From: Gordonia gummivorans
GTDB taxonomy: Bacteria; Actinomycetota; Actinomycetes; Mycobacteriales; Mycobacteriaceae
Assembly: GCF_022513585.1 (NCBI RefSeq)
Contig: NZ_JAKWBF010000003.1
Span: forward strand, 186,001-250,000
Direction: 5' to 3'
Length of the DNA: 64,000 nucleotides
This document shows positions 43,903-54,215 of the stretch, one piece after another. Below the pieces are notes generated by a model, which saw only the letters and a list, made by a program, of their open reading frames with translations, ran no database searches and was not told the origin of the DNA. The translations under genes were made by a program, and so were the position numbers. Position 1 is the stretch's first letter, and the number at the start of each line of letters is the position of its first letter.

Positions 43903-44319
43903 GTGACCGACACCACGCCAACCCGGCCACTGCGTGTGCTGGTCTACTCCGACGACGCCGACACCCGCGCACAGGTCATCAACGCGCTCGGCACCCACCC
44001 CGACCCTGCGCTTCCCGAACTGAGCTTCATCGAGGTCGCGACGGCACCGATGGTGTTCTCCCAGCTCGACGCCGGCGTCATCGACGCCGTGATCGCCGAC
44101 GGCGAGGCCACCCCCGCGGGCGGCATGGGCATCGCCAAGCAAATGAAAGACGAGCTCGACCCCTGTCCGCCGACGATGGTCCTGCTCGGCCGGGCCGACG
44201 ACCGCTGGCTCGCCGACTGGTCACGCGCCGACGCATCGTCGACGCTGCCGGTCGACCCTATTGCGCTGCCAAATGCCTTTGTGCAAATGGTGAAGACCTC
44301 GAAGGTTGATCGCGGCTGA
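43903..44319 (+). CDS. Response-regulator receiver-like protein without a complete phospho-site (Rv3143-like)
   Basis: 138-residue single-domain CheY-fold protein. The acidic pair Asp17-Asp18 (VLVYSDD) and a central Asp66 (DAVIADGEA) are kept, but the Thr/Ser position after strand 4 is Gly (VLLGRADD) and the conserved Lys after strand 5 is not seen (STLPVDPIAL), so ordinary phosphorelay signalling is doubtful. In M. tuberculosis the receiver protein Rv3143 lies just before the nuo operon, and this gene holds the same place, 153 bp upstream of nuoA. A role linked to complex I is an inference from position only. Confidence 0.72.
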   Translation: MTDTTPTRPLRVLVYSDDADTRAQVINALGTHPDPALPELSFIEVATAPMVFSQLDAGVIDAVIADGEATPAGGMGIAKQMKDELDPCPPTMVLLGRADDRWLADWSRADASSTLPVDPIALPNAFVQMVKTSKVDRG

Positions 44320-44328
44320 GAGGGCTCT

Positions 44329-44357
44329 CGACACGAGCCTCGCTTCGCTCGGTGTCG
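44329..44357 (+). terminator. Hairpin after the receiver-like gene
   Basis: CGACAC and GTGTCG enclose GAG...CTC arms around a CGCTTCG loop, 10 bases after the stop. There is no T-run, so it may slow rather than end transcription into nuo. Confidence 0.3.
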
Positions 44358-44426
44358 GCTCGACTTCGCGGGGCCGCGCGACATGTCGGTGAAAAGTCGC
44401 GTGCTAGGTCACACCGTCTGTAGGGT

Positions 44427-44442
44427 TGTGTTGTAGCTCACA
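44427..44442 (+). promoter_or_regulatory. Crp/GlxR-type operator upstream of nuoA
   Basis: TGTGTTGTAGCTCACA matches the actinobacterial Crp/GlxR consensus TGTGANNTANNTCACA at all but one of the fixed positions. It lies 31 bases before the nuoA start. A TAGGGT hexamer at 44421-44426 directly abuts it, so a bound regulator would overlap the presumed promoter. Confidence 0.6.
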
Positions 44443-44472
44443 TCAGCCTTGGCTACGGGGAGGCTCCACCCT

Positions 44473-44880
44473 ATGAACGCTTACGTCCCGATCATGGTGC
44501 TCGGGGCGATCGGTGCGGCCTTCGCGGTGTTCTCGGTGTTCATCGCGGTGGCGATCGGCCCAAAGCGGTACAACCGCGCCAAACTCGAACCGTACGAATG
44601 CGGTATCGAACCGGTGGAGCAGAGTCTCGTCTCCGGCGACGCGCGGCGACGCAACGCGGGAGCCGTAGTGGTCGGGCCGGTACATCGGGTGCCGGTCAAG
44701 TACTACCTGACCGCGATGTTGTTCATCATCTTCGACATCGAGATCGTCTTCCTCTACCCGTGGGCGGTCGCGTTCGACGCGTTGGGCTGGTTCGGGTTCC
44801 TGGCCATGACGCTGTTCATCGTCAATGTCTCCGTCGCCTACGCCTACGAGTGGCGACGCGGGGGACTGAGCTGGGACTAG
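44473..44880 (+). CDS. nuoA: NADH-quinone oxidoreductase subunit A
   Basis: 135-residue membrane subunit with three helices ([65 protein letters not shown]). The motif [11 protein letters not shown] in the first loop, with the Cys used as a marker of the active/deactive transition in other species, is present. The start at 44473 has a GGGGAGG ribosome-binding site. First gene of the operon, behind the Crp/GlxR-type operator. An extra loop ([23 protein letters not shown]) of about 20 residues separates the first and second helix regions. Confidence 0.97.
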   Translation: MNAYVPIMVLGAIGAAFAVFSVFIAVAIGPKRYNRAKLEPYECGIEPVEQSLVSGDARRRNAGAVVVGPVHRVPVKYYLTAMLFIIFDIEIVFLYPWAVAFDALGWFGFLAMTLFIVNVSVAYAYEWRRGGLSWD

Positions 44881-44920
44881 GGGCACAACGCCGAGAACGA
44901 TCACGCAGAGGAGGTTTGCG

Positions 44921-45475
44921 ATGGGCCTGGAGGAACGACTCCCGAGCGGCTTTCTGCTGAGCACCGTGGAAGATCTCGCCGGTTTCATGCGGAAGGGGTC
45001 GCTGTGGCCGGCGACGTTCGGTCTCGCCTGCTGTGCCATCGAGATGATGGCCACGACGTCCGGCCGTTACGACCTCGCACGCTTTGGCATGGAGGCATTC
45101 CGTGCATCGCCCCGGCAGGCCGACCTGATGATCGTCGCCGGCCGCGTCAGCCAGAAGATGGCGCCGGTGCTGAGGCAGATCTACGACCAGATGGTCGAGC
45201 CCAAATGGGTTCTCGCCATGGGGGTTTGCGCATCGTCGGGTGGCATGTTCAACAACTATGCGATCGTGCAGGGCGTCGATCACGTGGTCCCCGTCGACAT
45301 CTATCTGCCCGGCTGCCCGCCGCGGCCGGAGATGCTGCTCAACGCGATCCTCAAGCTGCACGAGAAGATTCAGGAGATGCCCCTCGGCGTCAATCGTGAG
45401 GAGGCCATCTGGGCGGCCGAGCGCGCCGCCCTGCAGGCCACCCCGACGATCGAGATGAAGGGGTTGCTGCGATGA
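44921..45475 (+). CDS. nuoB: NADH-quinone oxidoreductase subunit B
   Basis: 184-residue peripheral subunit that carries the terminal [4Fe-4S] cluster N2, the electron donor to quinone. The four ligands are visible: the Cys pair in [10 protein letters not shown], the Cys in [10 protein letters not shown] and the last in [10 protein letters not shown]. An AGGAGG ribosome-binding site precedes the ATG. It overlaps nuoC by 4 bp. Confidence 0.98.
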   Translation: MGLEERLPSGFLLSTVEDLAGFMRKGSLWPATFGLACCAIEMMATTSGRYDLARFGMEAFRASPRQADLMIVAGRVSQKMAPVLRQIYDQMVEPKWVLAMGVCASSGGMFNNYAIVQGVDHVVPVDIYLPGCPPRPEMLLNAILKLHEKIQEMPLGVNREEAIWAAERAALQATPTIEMKGLLR

Positions 45476-46146
45476 GCCCCGATCGAGACGAGAACCCCGA
45501 GGTCATCGGCGTCCGACACGGGCTGTTCGGTGCGTTGGGCAGCGGCGACACGTCCGGCTACGGTGGCCTGGTCAGCCCGATCACACTTCCGGCCAACACT
45601 TCTCGGCCCTACGGCGACTACTTCGACGACATCGCCGACACCCTGGCGGCCGAACTGGGCGGGGGCTACGACGAAGCTGTCGAGAAGGTCGTGATCTTCC
45701 GCGACGAGATGACGATGTACGTCGTTCGGGACCACCTCCGGGAGGTCGCACTGACCCTGCGCAACCATGCCGATCTGCGGTTCGAGCTGTGCCTGGGCGT
45801 CAACGGCGTGCACTATCCCGACGACGCGGGACGTGAACTGCACGCCGTCTATCCGTTGGCGTCGATCACCCACAATCGGCGGCTCCGACTGGAAGTCGCT
45901 GCACCCGCAGCGGATCCGCACATCCCGAGCATCTGCGACATCTACCCCACCAACGACTGGCACGAACGCGAGACCTACGACTTCTTCGGCATCGTCTTCG
46001 ACGGACACCGGGCGCTCACCCGAATCCAGATGCCCGACGACTGGCAAGGGCACCCACAACGCAAGGACTATCCGCTCGGCGGAGTTCCGGTGGAATACAA
46101 GGGGATCCGCGTGGCCCCGCCGGACCGACGGAGGGCCTACAACTGA
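45472..46146 (+). CDS. nuoC: NADH-quinone oxidoreductase subunit C
   Basis: 224-residue 30-kDa-type subunit of the hydrophilic arm. The motif [40 protein letters not shown] near the C-terminus is diagnostic. It is separate from NuoD, unlike the fused NuoCD of E. coli. ATGA overlap with nuoB and 1-bp overlap with nuoD. Confidence 0.97.
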   Translation: MSPDRDENPEVIGVRHGLFGALGSGDTSGYGGLVSPITLPANTSRPYGDYFDDIADTLAAELGGGYDEAVEKVVIFRDEMTMYVVRDHLREVALTLRNHADLRFELCLGVNGVHYPDDAGRELHAVYPLASITHNRRLRLEVAAPAADPHIPSICDIYPTNDWHERETYDFFGIVFDGHRALTRIQMPDDWQGHPQRKDYPLGGVPVEYKGIRVAPPDRRRAYN

Positions 46147-47489
46147 TGACCGACACCGACACAACCGAATCGGGCGCCGGGCCCACGGCAACCCGTACGT
46201 ACACCGTCACCGGCCAGGACTGGGATGCCATCGTGTCCGACGTCGCGCACCGGGCCGAGCAGCAACCCGGCGACGAGCGCATCGTCGTGAACATGGGGCC
46301 GCAGCATCCGTCCACCCACGGCGTGCTGCGTCTCATCCTCGAGATCGAGGGCGAGACCGTCACCGAGGCTCGATGCGGAATCGGCTACCTGCACACCGGA
46401 ATCGAGAAGAACCTCGAGTTCCGTAACTGGACGCAGGGCGTCACCTTCGTGACCCGCATGGATTATCTCTCGCCGTTCTTCAACGAGACCGCCTACTGCC
46501 TCGGCGTCGAACGACTCCTGGGCATCACCGACGACATCCCCGAACGCGCCACCGTGATTCGGGTGATGCTGATGGAACTCAACCGGATCACGTCGCACCT
46601 GGTTGCGCTGGCAACCGGTGGCATGGAACTCGGTGCGGTGACCGCAATGTTCCTCGGTTTCCGGGAACGCGAGATGATCCTCGACCTCTTCGAACTCATC
46701 ACCGGGCTGCGCATGAACCATGCGTACATCCGGCCCGGCGGGGTTGCCCAGGACCTGCCGTCGAATGCCGTCGAGAAGGTCACCGAGGTGATCGGGCTGC
46801 TGCCCGGTCGGCTCGACGAACTCGGTGACCTGTTGAACGACAACTACATCTGGAAGGCCCGTACCCAGGGGGTCGGCTACCTCGACCTCACCGGATGCAT
46901 GGCACTCGGCATCACCGGCCCGGTCCTGCGCTCGACCGGACTGCCCCACGACCTGCGGAAGTCGCAGCCGTACTGCGGCTATGAGAACTACGAGTTCGAC
47001 GTCATCACCGAGGACACCTGCGACTCGTACGGCCGCTACCTGATTCGGGTGCGGGAGATGCGCGAATCGATCAAGATCGTCGAGCAGTGCCTGGAACGGC
47101 TGCAGCCGGGCCCCGTCATGGTCGCCGACCGAAAGATCGCGTGGCCCGCCGACCTGGCTCTCGGACCCGATGGGCTCGGGAACTCACCCGAGCACATCGC
47201 CAGGATCATGGGCACCTCGATGGAGGCGCTGATCCATCACTTCAAACTCGTCACCGAGGGTATGCGGGTACCTGCCGGCCAGTGCTATGTGGCGGTCGAG
47301 TCACCCCGCGGTGAACTGGGAGTGCACATGGTCTCCGACGGCGGCACACGACCCTACCGGGTGCACTATCGCGATCCGTCGTTCACGAATCTTCAAGCGG
47401 TGGCGGCGATGTGCGAGGGCGGCATGGTGGCTGACGTCATCACAGCGGTCGCCAGTATCGACCCGGTGATGGGAGGGGTGGATCGATGA
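46146..47489 (+). CDS. nuoD: NADH-quinone oxidoreductase subunit D
   Basis: 447-residue 49-kDa subunit that lines the quinone site against NuoB. The conserved [19 protein letters not shown] (its His is a quinone ligand in other organisms), [11 protein letters not shown] and the C-terminal [15 protein letters not shown] segment are intact. The stop overlaps the start of the next gene by 4 bp. Confidence 0.98.
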   Translation: MTDTDTTESGAGPTATRTYTVTGQDWDAIVSDVAHRAEQQPGDERIVVNMGPQHPSTHGVLRLILEIEGETVTEARCGIGYLHTGIEKNLEFRNWTQGVTFVTRMDYLSPFFNETAYCLGVERLLGITDDIPERATVIRVMLMELNRITSHLVALATGGMELGAVTAMFLGFREREMILDLFELITGLRMNHAYIRPGGVAQDLPSNAVEKVTEVIGLLPGRLDELGDLLNDNYIWKARTQGVGYLDLTGCMALGITGPVLRSTGLPHDLRKSQPYCGYENYEFDVITEDTCDSYGRYLIRVREMRESIKIVEQCLERLQPGPVMVADRKIAWPADLALGPDGLGNSPEHIARIMGTSMEALIHHFKLVTEGMRVPAGQCYVAVESPRGELGVHMVSDGGTRPYRVHYRDPSFTNLQAVAAMCEGGMVADVITAVASIDPVMGGVDR

Positions 47490-49699
47490 GTGAGCCCGTA
47501 TTCGTCGAACTGAGTGTGGATCCGCCCGTGGAAGGTCCCGGACCCACCCCCGTCGCCCCCGCGCCGACGATCACCTTCGACGGGCCGATCGAGTACCCGC
47601 CGGACGTCGTACGACGACTCGCCGCCGATGCCGCGCCGATCATCGCGCGGTATCCGAAGGCCCGCTCTGCCCTGCTACCCCTGCTGCACCTCGTGCAATC
47701 CGAAGACGGATTCATCACCCGCGCCGGTATCCGCTTCTGCGCAGATCAACTCGAACTCACTGCCGCACAAGTTGCTTCGGTAGCCACCTTCTACTCGATG
47801 TACCGCCGAAACCCGACCGGTGAATACCTGGTCGGCGTCTGCACCAACACCCTGTGTGCGACGCTCGGCGGGGACGAGATCCTCGACACGATCTGCGATC
47901 ACCTCGGTATCGAACCCGGCGACACCAGTGCCGACGGTCGGATCACGATCGAACATGTCGAGTGCAACGCGGCCTGCGACTTCGCCCCCGTGGTGATGGT
48001 GAACTGGGAGTTCTTCGACAACCAAACCCCGGATTCCGCAGTCGAACTCGTCGAGGATCTCCGCGCAGGCGTCGAACTCGAACCCAGCCGCGGAACCGGC
48101 ACTCTGTGCTCCTTCCGCACGACGGCGCGTATCCTGGCGGGACTCGATTCCCCAGCATCGGAAGCGCCGAGTTCCCAACCGCTCCCCCCACCGCTCCCCG
48201 AGCCACAAAGCCCCCCACCGCTCCCTGAGGTGCGAGGAGCGCCAGCGACGAGCCTCGAAGGGCCTGGTGAGGTGTCGTCGCCAGCCCTTCGAGGCTCGCA
48301 GGCTCGCACCTCAGGGAGCGGAGGGGGGAGCGATGGGGAGAGCGGGCAGGAAGCAAGCGGTGGGGAGAGCGTCGAGGTGAGCGCGGGCGAGGTGTCGGTC
48401 CTGAGCCGCCACTGGTCCGAGCCGCGGTCGTGGACTCTCGAGAACTATCAGCGCCACAACGGTTATGACGCCCTGCGCACCGCCCTGGCGACACCGCCCG
48501 ACGACATCATCGAGACCATCAAGTCCTCCGGATTGCGCGGCCGCGGCGGGGCCGGGTTCCCGGTGGGGATGAAGTGGTCGTTCATTCCCCAAAAGGATTC
48601 AACCGAGTCAGACGATGCGGACGCCCCTCCGCACTATCTGGTCGTCAACGCCGACGAATCCGAGCCGGGCACGTGCAAGGACATGCCACTGATGCTGGCG
48701 ACGCCCCATGCCCTCGTCGAGGGTGTGATCATCGCCGCCTACGCGATCCGCGCGCATCATGCTTTCATCTACGTGCGCGGCGAGGTCACCTCGGTGATCC
48801 GGCGTCTGCGCACCGCCGTCGACGAGGCGTATGCCGCAGGCTATCTGGGCTCCGGCATCCTCGGCTCCGGGTTCGATCTCGAGCTCGTCGTGCATGCGGG
48901 CGCGGGCGCCTACATCTGCGGCGAGGAGACCGCACTCCTCGATTCGCTGGAGGGACGGCGTGGGCAGCCGCGTCTGCGCCCGCCGTTTCCCGCCGTCGCC
49001 GGGCTCTACGCCAGCCCGACGGTGGTGAACAACGTCGAGTCCATCGCCAGTGTGCCGCCGATCATCCGCAACGGCGTCGAATGGTTCCGCACCATGGGCA
49101 CCGAGAAGTCCCCCGGCTTCACGCTGTATTCGCTGTCCGGGCATGTGACTCGGCCCGGCCAGTACGAGGCAGCTCTCGGGATCACGTTGCGGGAGTTGCT
49201 CGATCGGGCCGGCGGCGTGCGGGAGGGCCATCAACTCAAGTTCTGGACGCCCGGCGGGTCGTCGACCCCACTACTGACGCCCGAGCATCTCGACGTCCCG
49301 CTCGACTACGAGGGAGTCGGTGCCGCCGGATCGATGCTGGGCACCAAGGCATTACAGATCTTCGACGAGACCACCTGCGTGGTCGGGGCAGTGCTGCGGT
49401 GGACGCAGTTCTACGCACACGAGTCCTGCGGCAAATGCACACCCTGCCGCGAGGGCACGTACTGGCTGGTGCAGCTTCTCAAGCGGCTCGAGACCGAAGG
49501 CGGCACCGCAACCGACCTCGACACCCTGTCCGATGTCACCAACAGCATCGTCGGCAAGTCATTCTGCGCGCTCGGCGACGGCGCGGGGAGCCCGATCGTC
49601 TCCTCTCTCAAGTACTTCCGCGACGAGTACATCGCCCACCTCGACCACGGTTGTCCCTTTGACCATTCACAGTCCACCGTGTTCGGGGGTGCGTCGTGA
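47486..49699 (+). CDS. nuoE-nuoF: NADH-quinone oxidoreductase subunits E and F in one open frame (NuoE-NuoF fusion or read-through)
   Basis: 737-codon uninterrupted frame. Residues 1-220 are NuoE: the [2Fe-2S] ligands are Cys119, Cys124, Cys160 and Cys164 (CTNTLC and CNAAC). Residues about 305-737 are NuoF: NADH/FMN site [33 protein letters not shown], and the [4Fe-4S] ligands in [13 protein letters not shown] with the Cys of SFCALGDGA. Between them, residues 221-300 are low-complexity Pro/Ser/Gly and partly encoded by a family P palindrome; no stop codon occurs. Normally two genes. NuoF could still start separately at GTG 48377 (residue 298, GGGGAGAG upstream) or GTG 48392. Confidence 0.93.
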   Translation: MSEPVFVELSVDPPVEGPGPTPVAPAPTITFDGPIEYPPDVVRRLAADAAPIIARYPKARSALLPLLHLVQSEDGFITRAGIRFCADQLELTAAQVASVATFYSMYRRNPTGEYLVGVCTNTLCATLGGDEILDTICDHLGIEPGDTSADGRITIEHVECNAACDFAPVVMVNWEFFDNQTPDSAVELVEDLRAGVELEPSRGTGTLCSFRTTARILAGLDSPASEAPSSQPLPPPLPEPQSPPPLPEVRGAPATSLEGPGEVSSPALRGSQARTSGSGGGSDGESGQEASGGESVEVSAGEVSVLSRHWSEPRSWTLENYQRHNGYDALRTALATPPDDIIETIKSSGLRGRGGAGFPVGMKWSFIPQKDSTESDDADAPPHYLVVNADESEPGTCKDMPLMLATPHALVEGVIIAAYAIRAHHAFIYVRGEVTSVIRRLRTAVDEAYAAGYLGSGILGSGFDLELVVHAGAGAYICGEETALLDSLEGRRGQPRLRPPFPAVAGLYASPTVVNNVESIASVPPIIRNGVEWFRTMGTEKSPGFTLYSLSGHVTRPGQYEAALGITLRELLDRAGGVREGHQLKFWTPGGSSTPLLTPEHLDVPLDYEGVGAAGSMLGTKALQIFDETTCVVGAVLRWTQFYAHESCGKCTPCREGTYWLVQLLKRLETEGGTATDLDTLSDVTNSIVGKSFCALGDGAGSPIVSSLKYFRDEYIAHLDHGCPFDHSQSTVFGGAS
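48219..48320. repeat. Palindromic repeat, family P, copy 3, inside the nuoE-nuoF frame
   Basis: Best-preserved copy: perfect 18-bp outer arms CGCTCCCTGAGGTGCGAG (48219-48236) and its complement (48303-48320), and perfect 14-bp inner arms GAGCCTCGAAGGGC (48250-48263) and GCCCTTCGAGGCTC (48284-48297). It is translated as part of the NuoE-NuoF linker (about residues 245-278). In RNA it could fold into a very stable hairpin between the two subunit-coding parts. Confidence 0.9.
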
Positions 49700-49735
49700 T
49701 TGCCGTCGACCTCACGCCGTGGCGGCTCACCGTCG

Positions 49736-49845
49736 CACAAAAAGTAGGGGAAGAAACTCCTCCCCTACTCTTGGTGTCTTCCCCGCGAAATCTTGCGGGG
49801 AAGACACCAAACCCCGGGGAAGAGTTTCTTCCCCTACTTTTTGTG
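49736..49845. repeat. Three-hairpin repeat element, family T, copy 3, between nuoF and nuoG
   Basis: Terminal inverted repeats of 30 bp match at 29 positions (left 49736-49765, right 49816-49845; both begin CACAAAAAGTAGGGGAAG when read inward). The centre is a perfect 16-bp stem TTGGTGTCTTCCCCGC (49771-49786) with an 8-base loop and its complement at 49795-49810. Each terminal arm can also form its own hairpin (GTAGGGGA/TCCCCTAC; GGGGAAG/CTTCCCC), so the RNA can take a cloverleaf or one long cruciform. Other copies: 28447-28540 and 30816-30937. Confidence 0.92.
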
Positions 49846-49964
49846 GGCGAGCGGGGACCGCGCCTTGCGCGGAAAGCTGTACCTCCCAGCTCGACGAACT
49901 GCACTATGCGCTTGGCTGGGCTGCCACGTACAGATTTCGGCGGCTCCGCGAACGGAGGGCACCG

Positions 49965-52388
49965 ATGACCCTGACCCACGACAACGATCCCGCGACGCAG
50001 GCCGAGGCCGACAACCTCGTCGGCATCACCATCGACGGTCAAGAGCTGCGAGTACCGAAGGGCACGTTGATCATTCGTGCGGCCGAGCAGATCGGTATCA
50101 CGATCCCCCGGTTCTGCGACCACCCGCTACTGGACCCAGTCGGCGCCTGCCGACAGTGCCTGGTGGAGGTCGAGGGACAGCGCAAGCCGCTGGCATCGTG
50201 CACGTCGACCGTCGCCGACGGCATGATCATCCACACCCAGCGCAGTTCCGAGGTCGCGGCCGACGCCCAGCGCGGCGTGATGGAACTCCTGCTCATCAAC
50301 CATCCTCTCGACTGCCCGGTGTGCGACAAGGGCGGGGAGTGCCCGCTCCAAAACCAGGCCATGTCGGCCGGCCGCGCCGAATCGCGATTCGACGGGGTCA
50401 AGCGAACTTTCACCAAGCCGGTGCCACTGTCGTCGGAGGTGCTGCTCGACCGCGAACGGTGCGTGCTGTGCGCCCGGTGCACGCGGTTTTCCACTCAGGT
50501 GGCCGGTGATCCGCTCATCGAGTTGGCCGATCGCGGTGCGCTGCAACAGGTCAGCATCTACGCCGACGAACCGTTCGACTCCTACTTCTCCGGCAACACC
50601 GTGCAGATCTGCCCCGTCGGCGCACTGACCGGGGCCGCCTACCGCTTCCGCGCGCGTCCCTTCGACCTGGTCTCCACGCCGAGCGTGTGCGAGCACTGCG
50701 CGAGTGGATGCGCACAGCGCACCGATCATCGTCGCGGAAAAGTGTTGCGCCGCCTCGCCGGCGATGACCCGGACGTGAACTCCGAATGGAACTGCGACAA
50801 GGGCCGCTGGGCGTTCACCTACGCGACCGCCGGCGAACGACTCACCGCCCCGATGATCCGGCACCGCGACGGTGAGTTGCGCGAGGTGTCCTGGGCACAG
50901 GCACTCGGCGTTGCGGCGCAGGGAATCCGCGACGCCTCGCGCGGCATGGGTGTACTCACCGGCGGACGGCTCACCGTCGAAGATGCATACTCCTACTCCC
51001 GATTCGCCCGAACTGTGCTCGGTACCAACGACATCGACCTGCGGGCCCGGCCGCACAGCGCCGAGGAGGCGGCATTCATCTCCGCCACCGTCGCAGGTCA
51101 CGGGATGGACGTCACCTACGACGACCTCTCGGCAGCACCTGCCGTGCTGTTGGTGGCGTTCGAACCGGAAGAGGAGTCGCCGATCGTCTTCCTCCGCCTG
51201 CGGCGAGCGGTGCGGGAGATCGGCCAGCGCGTCTACTCGTTGGCCCCCTATGCAACTCGCGGCCTGCGCAAGCTCGACGGACAAATCCTGCGCACCGTTC
51301 CCGGCGCCGAGGCAGAGAACTTGACAACGCAGGCCGTCGCCGACGCGCTGTCGCAGCCAGGATCGGTGATCCTCGTCGGCGAACGCCTGGCCTCATCCCC
51401 CGGGGCCCTGACCGCCGCCCGGGAGCTCGCACGGACGACGGGAGCTTCGCTCGCGTGGATACCCCGACGCGCGGGGGAACGCGGCTCGATCGAGGTGGGC
51501 GCCCTGCCCGGCCTCTTACCCGGCGGACGACCGGTCACCGACGCCGACGCGCGCGCCGAGATGAGCCGCGCGTGGAGTGTGCGCGACCTGCCATCCCATT
51601 CGGGTCGAGATACCGCAGGAATGCTGGAGGCCGCTCAGTATCACGGGCTTTCGCTCCTTGTCGGCGGCGTCGATCTGGGCGACCTGCCCGATCCGGCCGA
51701 TGCCGAGGCCGCGCTCGCCGCGTCGCCGTTCGTCATCAGCCTCGAGCAGCGGCCCAGTTCGGTCACCCGCCACGCAGACGTGGTGTTTCCGGTGGCGACG
51801 GTCGCCGAGAAATCCGGCACGTTCGTCGATTGGGAAGGCCGACCACGCGGATTCACCGCTGCCCTCCTCGATTCCGGACGTCTTGCCGACCATCGGGTGC
51901 TCGACGCGCTCGGCCGACGGCTCGGCGTCGACATCCGTTGTGACACAACCGACACAATTCATCTCGACCTCGGTCGCATAGGAGTGTGGTCGGGCACTCG
52001 CCCTACCACGGATGCCCCGACTCCCGACACCGTCGAAAGTCCGTCGCCCCGAACGCCCCTTGCGGGTCAAGCAGTCTTGGCAACCTGGCACCAGCTTCTC
52101 GACCAAGGACGTCTGCAGGACGGCGAGCCGCATCTGGCCGGCACCGCGCGCACGCCCGTCGCCCGACTGTCGCAAACCACGGCCGCCGAAGCGGGGGTCA
52201 CCGCCGGCGCGCTGCTCCGGGTCAGCACCGTCGACGGGGCGGTGGTGCTGCCCGCCGAGATCACCGACATGCCCGACCGCGTCGTCTGGCTCCCGACGAA
52301 CTCACCTGGATCGCAGGTATATTCGAGCCTGCGCGCCCAGTCGGGTGATCTGGTGGCCCTGGCCCCCGACACAGGGAGCGGATCATGA
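49965..52388 (+). CDS. nuoG: NADH-quinone oxidoreductase subunit G
   Basis: 807-residue iron-sulfur subunit. [2Fe-2S] N1b ligands are in [20 protein letters not shown] with a fourth Cys in LASCTS; the His/Cys N5 motif is [18 protein letters not shown]4 is CVLCARC...CPVGAL; and the extra N7 motif CEHCASGC...NCDKGRW is present. A molybdopterin-oxidoreductase-like domain fills the rest. The ATG at 49965 has an ACGGAGGG ribosome-binding site. A 265-bp gap with a family T repeat precedes it, in contrast to the overlaps elsewhere in the operon. It overlaps nuoH by 4 bp. Confidence 0.97.
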   Translation: MTLTHDNDPATQAEADNLVGITIDGQELRVPKGTLIIRAAEQIGITIPRFCDHPLLDPVGACRQCLVEVEGQRKPLASCTSTVADGMIIHTQRSSEVAADAQRGVMELLLINHPLDCPVCDKGGECPLQNQAMSAGRAESRFDGVKRTFTKPVPLSSEVLLDRERCVLCARCTRFSTQVAGDPLIELADRGALQQVSIYADEPFDSYFSGNTVQICPVGALTGAAYRFRARPFDLVSTPSVCEHCASGCAQRTDHRRGKVLRRLAGDDPDVNSEWNCDKGRWAFTYATAGERLTAPMIRHRDGELREVSWAQALGVAAQGIRDASRGMGVLTGGRLTVEDAYSYSRFARTVLGTNDIDLRARPHSAEEAAFISATVAGHGMDVTYDDLSAAPAVLLVAFEPEEESPIVFLRLRRAVREIGQRVYSLAPYATRGLRKLDGQILRTVPGAEAENLTTQAVADALSQPGSVILVGERLASSPGALTAARELARTTGASLAWIPRRAGERGSIEVGALPGLLPGGRPVTDADARAEMSRAWSVRDLPSHSGRDTAGMLEAAQYHGLSLLVGGVDLGDLPDPADAEAALAASPFVISLEQRPSSVTRHADVVFPVATVAEKSGTFVDWEGRPRGFTAALLDSGRLADHRVLDALGRRLGVDIRCDTTDTIHLDLGRIGVWSGTRPTTDAPTPDTVESPSPRTPLAGQAVLATWHQLLDQGRLQDGEPHLAGTARTPVARLSQTTAAEAGVTAGALLRVSTVDGAVVLPAEITDMPDRVVWLPTNSPGSQVYSSLRAQSGDLVALAPDTGSGS

Positions 52389-53683
52389 CACCGCAGGCGG
52401 CCGACTTCCCCACGCTTGCCGACTTCGGCCACGATCCGTGGTGGCTGATCGTCATCAAGGCGGTGGCGGTATTCGGCTTCCTGGTGGCCAACCCGCTGGT
52501 GGCCATCCTTCTCGAACGCAAGATCATGGCGCGCATGCAGTCTCGGATCGGCCCCAACCGCGTCGGCCCGCGCGGTCTGCTGCAGAGCCTCGCCGACGGC
52601 GTGAAACTCGCGCTCAAGGAAGGCATCATCCCCAGCGGAGTGGACAAGATCATCTATCTGCTGGCCCCCATCATCGCAGTTGTTCCCGCGGTGATGGCGT
52701 TCGCGGTGATCCCGTTCGGCCCCATGGTGTCGGTGTTCGGGCATCAGACTCCGTTGCAGCTCACCGACTTACCGGTCGGTGTCCTCTACGTGCTGGCCGT
52801 GACGTCCATCGGCGTCTATGGCATCGTGCTGGCGGGCTGGTCGTCGGGCTCCACGTATCCGCTGCTGGGCGGGCTGCGCTCCACCGCCCAGGTGATCTCC
52901 TACGAGATCGCGATGGGCCTCACGTTTGCCGCGGTCTTCCTCGACGCCAGCACGATGTCGACCTCGGGCATCGTGGCCGCCCAACAGGATCACTGGTACG
53001 TGCTGCTGTTGCTGCCGTCGTTCGTGATCTACGCGATCTCGATGGTCGGCGAAACCAACCGCGCGCCATTCGATCTGCCCGAGGCCGAGGGTGAACTCGT
53101 CGGCGGCTTCCACACCGAGTACTCGTCACTCAAGTTCGCCATGTTCATGCTCGCCGAGTACATCAACATGGTGACCGTGTCGGCCCTGGCCACCACCATG
53201 TTCCTCGGCGGGTGGCAGGCACCGTGGCCGCTGAGCGTCTTCGACTGGGCCAATTCCGGCTGGTGGCCGATCCTGTGGTTCACCGCCAAGGTATGGGTGT
53301 TCATGTTCGTATTCATCTGGCTGCGCACCAGCCTCCCCCGCCTGCGGTACGACCAGTTCATGAACCTCGGCTGGAAGGTGCTCATCCCGATCTCGCTGAC
53401 CTGGGTGATGGTGGTCGCGCTCATCCGCGCCGCCACCGAAGGCAGCGACGATCTCACGCGCGCACTCATCTCCGCGGGCGCAGGCATCGTCGTCACCGCA
53501 CTGATCGGCTACGCCATCTGGCGGTCCATGCGTCTGCCCGAGGAACCCGACGACGTCGAGCAGCCGGGCAAGCCGTTCGACGCCATGGCCGGCGGATTCC
53601 CGGTGCCCCCACTCCCCAGCCAACGGATCGATGGGCCGAAGATCTCACCGCCACAACGCAGCAAGGAGAAGACCGATGCCTGA
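52385..53683 (+). CDS. nuoH: NADH-quinone oxidoreductase subunit H
   Basis: 432-residue eight-helix membrane subunit that joins the quinone cavity to the proton-pumping arm. Conserved [59 protein letters not shown] and [13 protein letters not shown] are intact. The C-terminal tail of about 60 residues is hydrophilic, as in other Actinobacteria. It overlaps nuoI by 8 bp. Confidence 0.98.
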   Translation: MTPQAADFPTLADFGHDPWWLIVIKAVAVFGFLVANPLVAILLERKIMARMQSRIGPNRVGPRGLLQSLADGVKLALKEGIIPSGVDKIIYLLAPIIAVVPAVMAFAVIPFGPMVSVFGHQTPLQLTDLPVGVLYVLAVTSIGVYGIVLAGWSSGSTYPLLGGLRSTAQVISYEIAMGLTFAAVFLDASTMSTSGIVAAQQDHWYVLLLLPSFVIYAISMVGETNRAPFDLPEAEGELVGGFHTEYSSLKFAMFMLAEYINMVTVSALATTMFLGGWQAPWPLSVFDWANSGWWPILWFTAKVWVFMFVFIWLRTSLPRLRYDQFMNLGWKVLIPISLTWVMVVALIRAATEGSDDLTRALISAGAGIVVTALIGYAIWRSMRLPEEPDDVEQPGKPFDAMAGGFPVPPLPSQRIDGPKISPPQRSKEKTDA

Positions 53684-54215
53684 TTTCCTCAAGCCGGTCA
53701 GCGGAATGGGGGTGACCCTCGGCGGTATGTTCACCCCGACGATCACCGAGCAGTATCCCGAGGAGAAGACACCGACCGCACCCCGCTATCACGGTCGCCA
53801 CCAACTCAACCGGCATCCCGACGGTCTCGAGAAGTGCATCGGCTGCGAGCTCTGCGCGTGGGCGTGCCCGGCCGACGCCATCTACGTCGAGGGCGCCGAC
53901 AACACCGAGGACGAGCGCTACTCCCCCGGTGAACGATACGGCCGCGTTTACCAGATCAACTACCTGCGCTGCATCGGGTGCGGACTGTGCATCGAGGCCT
54001 GCCCCACCCGGGCGCTGACCATGACCAACGACTACGAACTCGCCGACGACAACCGGGCCGACCTCATCTACGAGAAGGACCGGTTGCTGGCACCCATGCC
54101 ACCCGACGCACAGGCACCGCCACACGACATGGCACCCGGCTCGACCGAAGAGAACTATTACCGCGGCGAGGTCACCCCCGACCGTCAGGTGAAGCCTCGG
54201 GAGACCTCGACATGA
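53676..54215 (+). CDS. nuoI: NADH-quinone oxidoreductase subunit I
   Basis: 179-residue ferredoxin-like subunit with two [4Fe-4S] clusters, N6a and N6b: [20 protein letters not shown] and [18 protein letters not shown]. The start at 53676 follows an AAGGAGAAG ribosome-binding site. The C-terminal tail (about 50 residues, Pro/Asp-rich) is longer than in E. coli. It overlaps nuoJ by 4 bp. Confidence 0.98.
   Translation: MPDFLKPVSGMGVTLGGMFTPTITEQYPEEKTPTAPRYHGRHQLNRHPDGLEKCIGCELCAWACPADAIYVEGADNTEDERYSPGERYGRVYQINYLRCIGCGLCIEACPTRALTMTNDYELADDNRADLIYEKDRLLAPMPPDAQAPPHDMAPGSTEENYYRGEVTPDRQVKPRETST

Noticed and set aside
49736-49845. Ordinary rho-independent terminator or a riboswitch
   Set aside because: Too large and symmetrical for a terminator, with no single hairpin plus U-tract, and located inside an operon; no known riboswitch core was recognised.
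49320-49964. Extension of nuoG upstream over the family T repeat
   Set aside because: The NuoG ferredoxin domain begins directly after ATG 49965, which has a good ribosome-binding site; the upstream frame is a shadow of nuoF.
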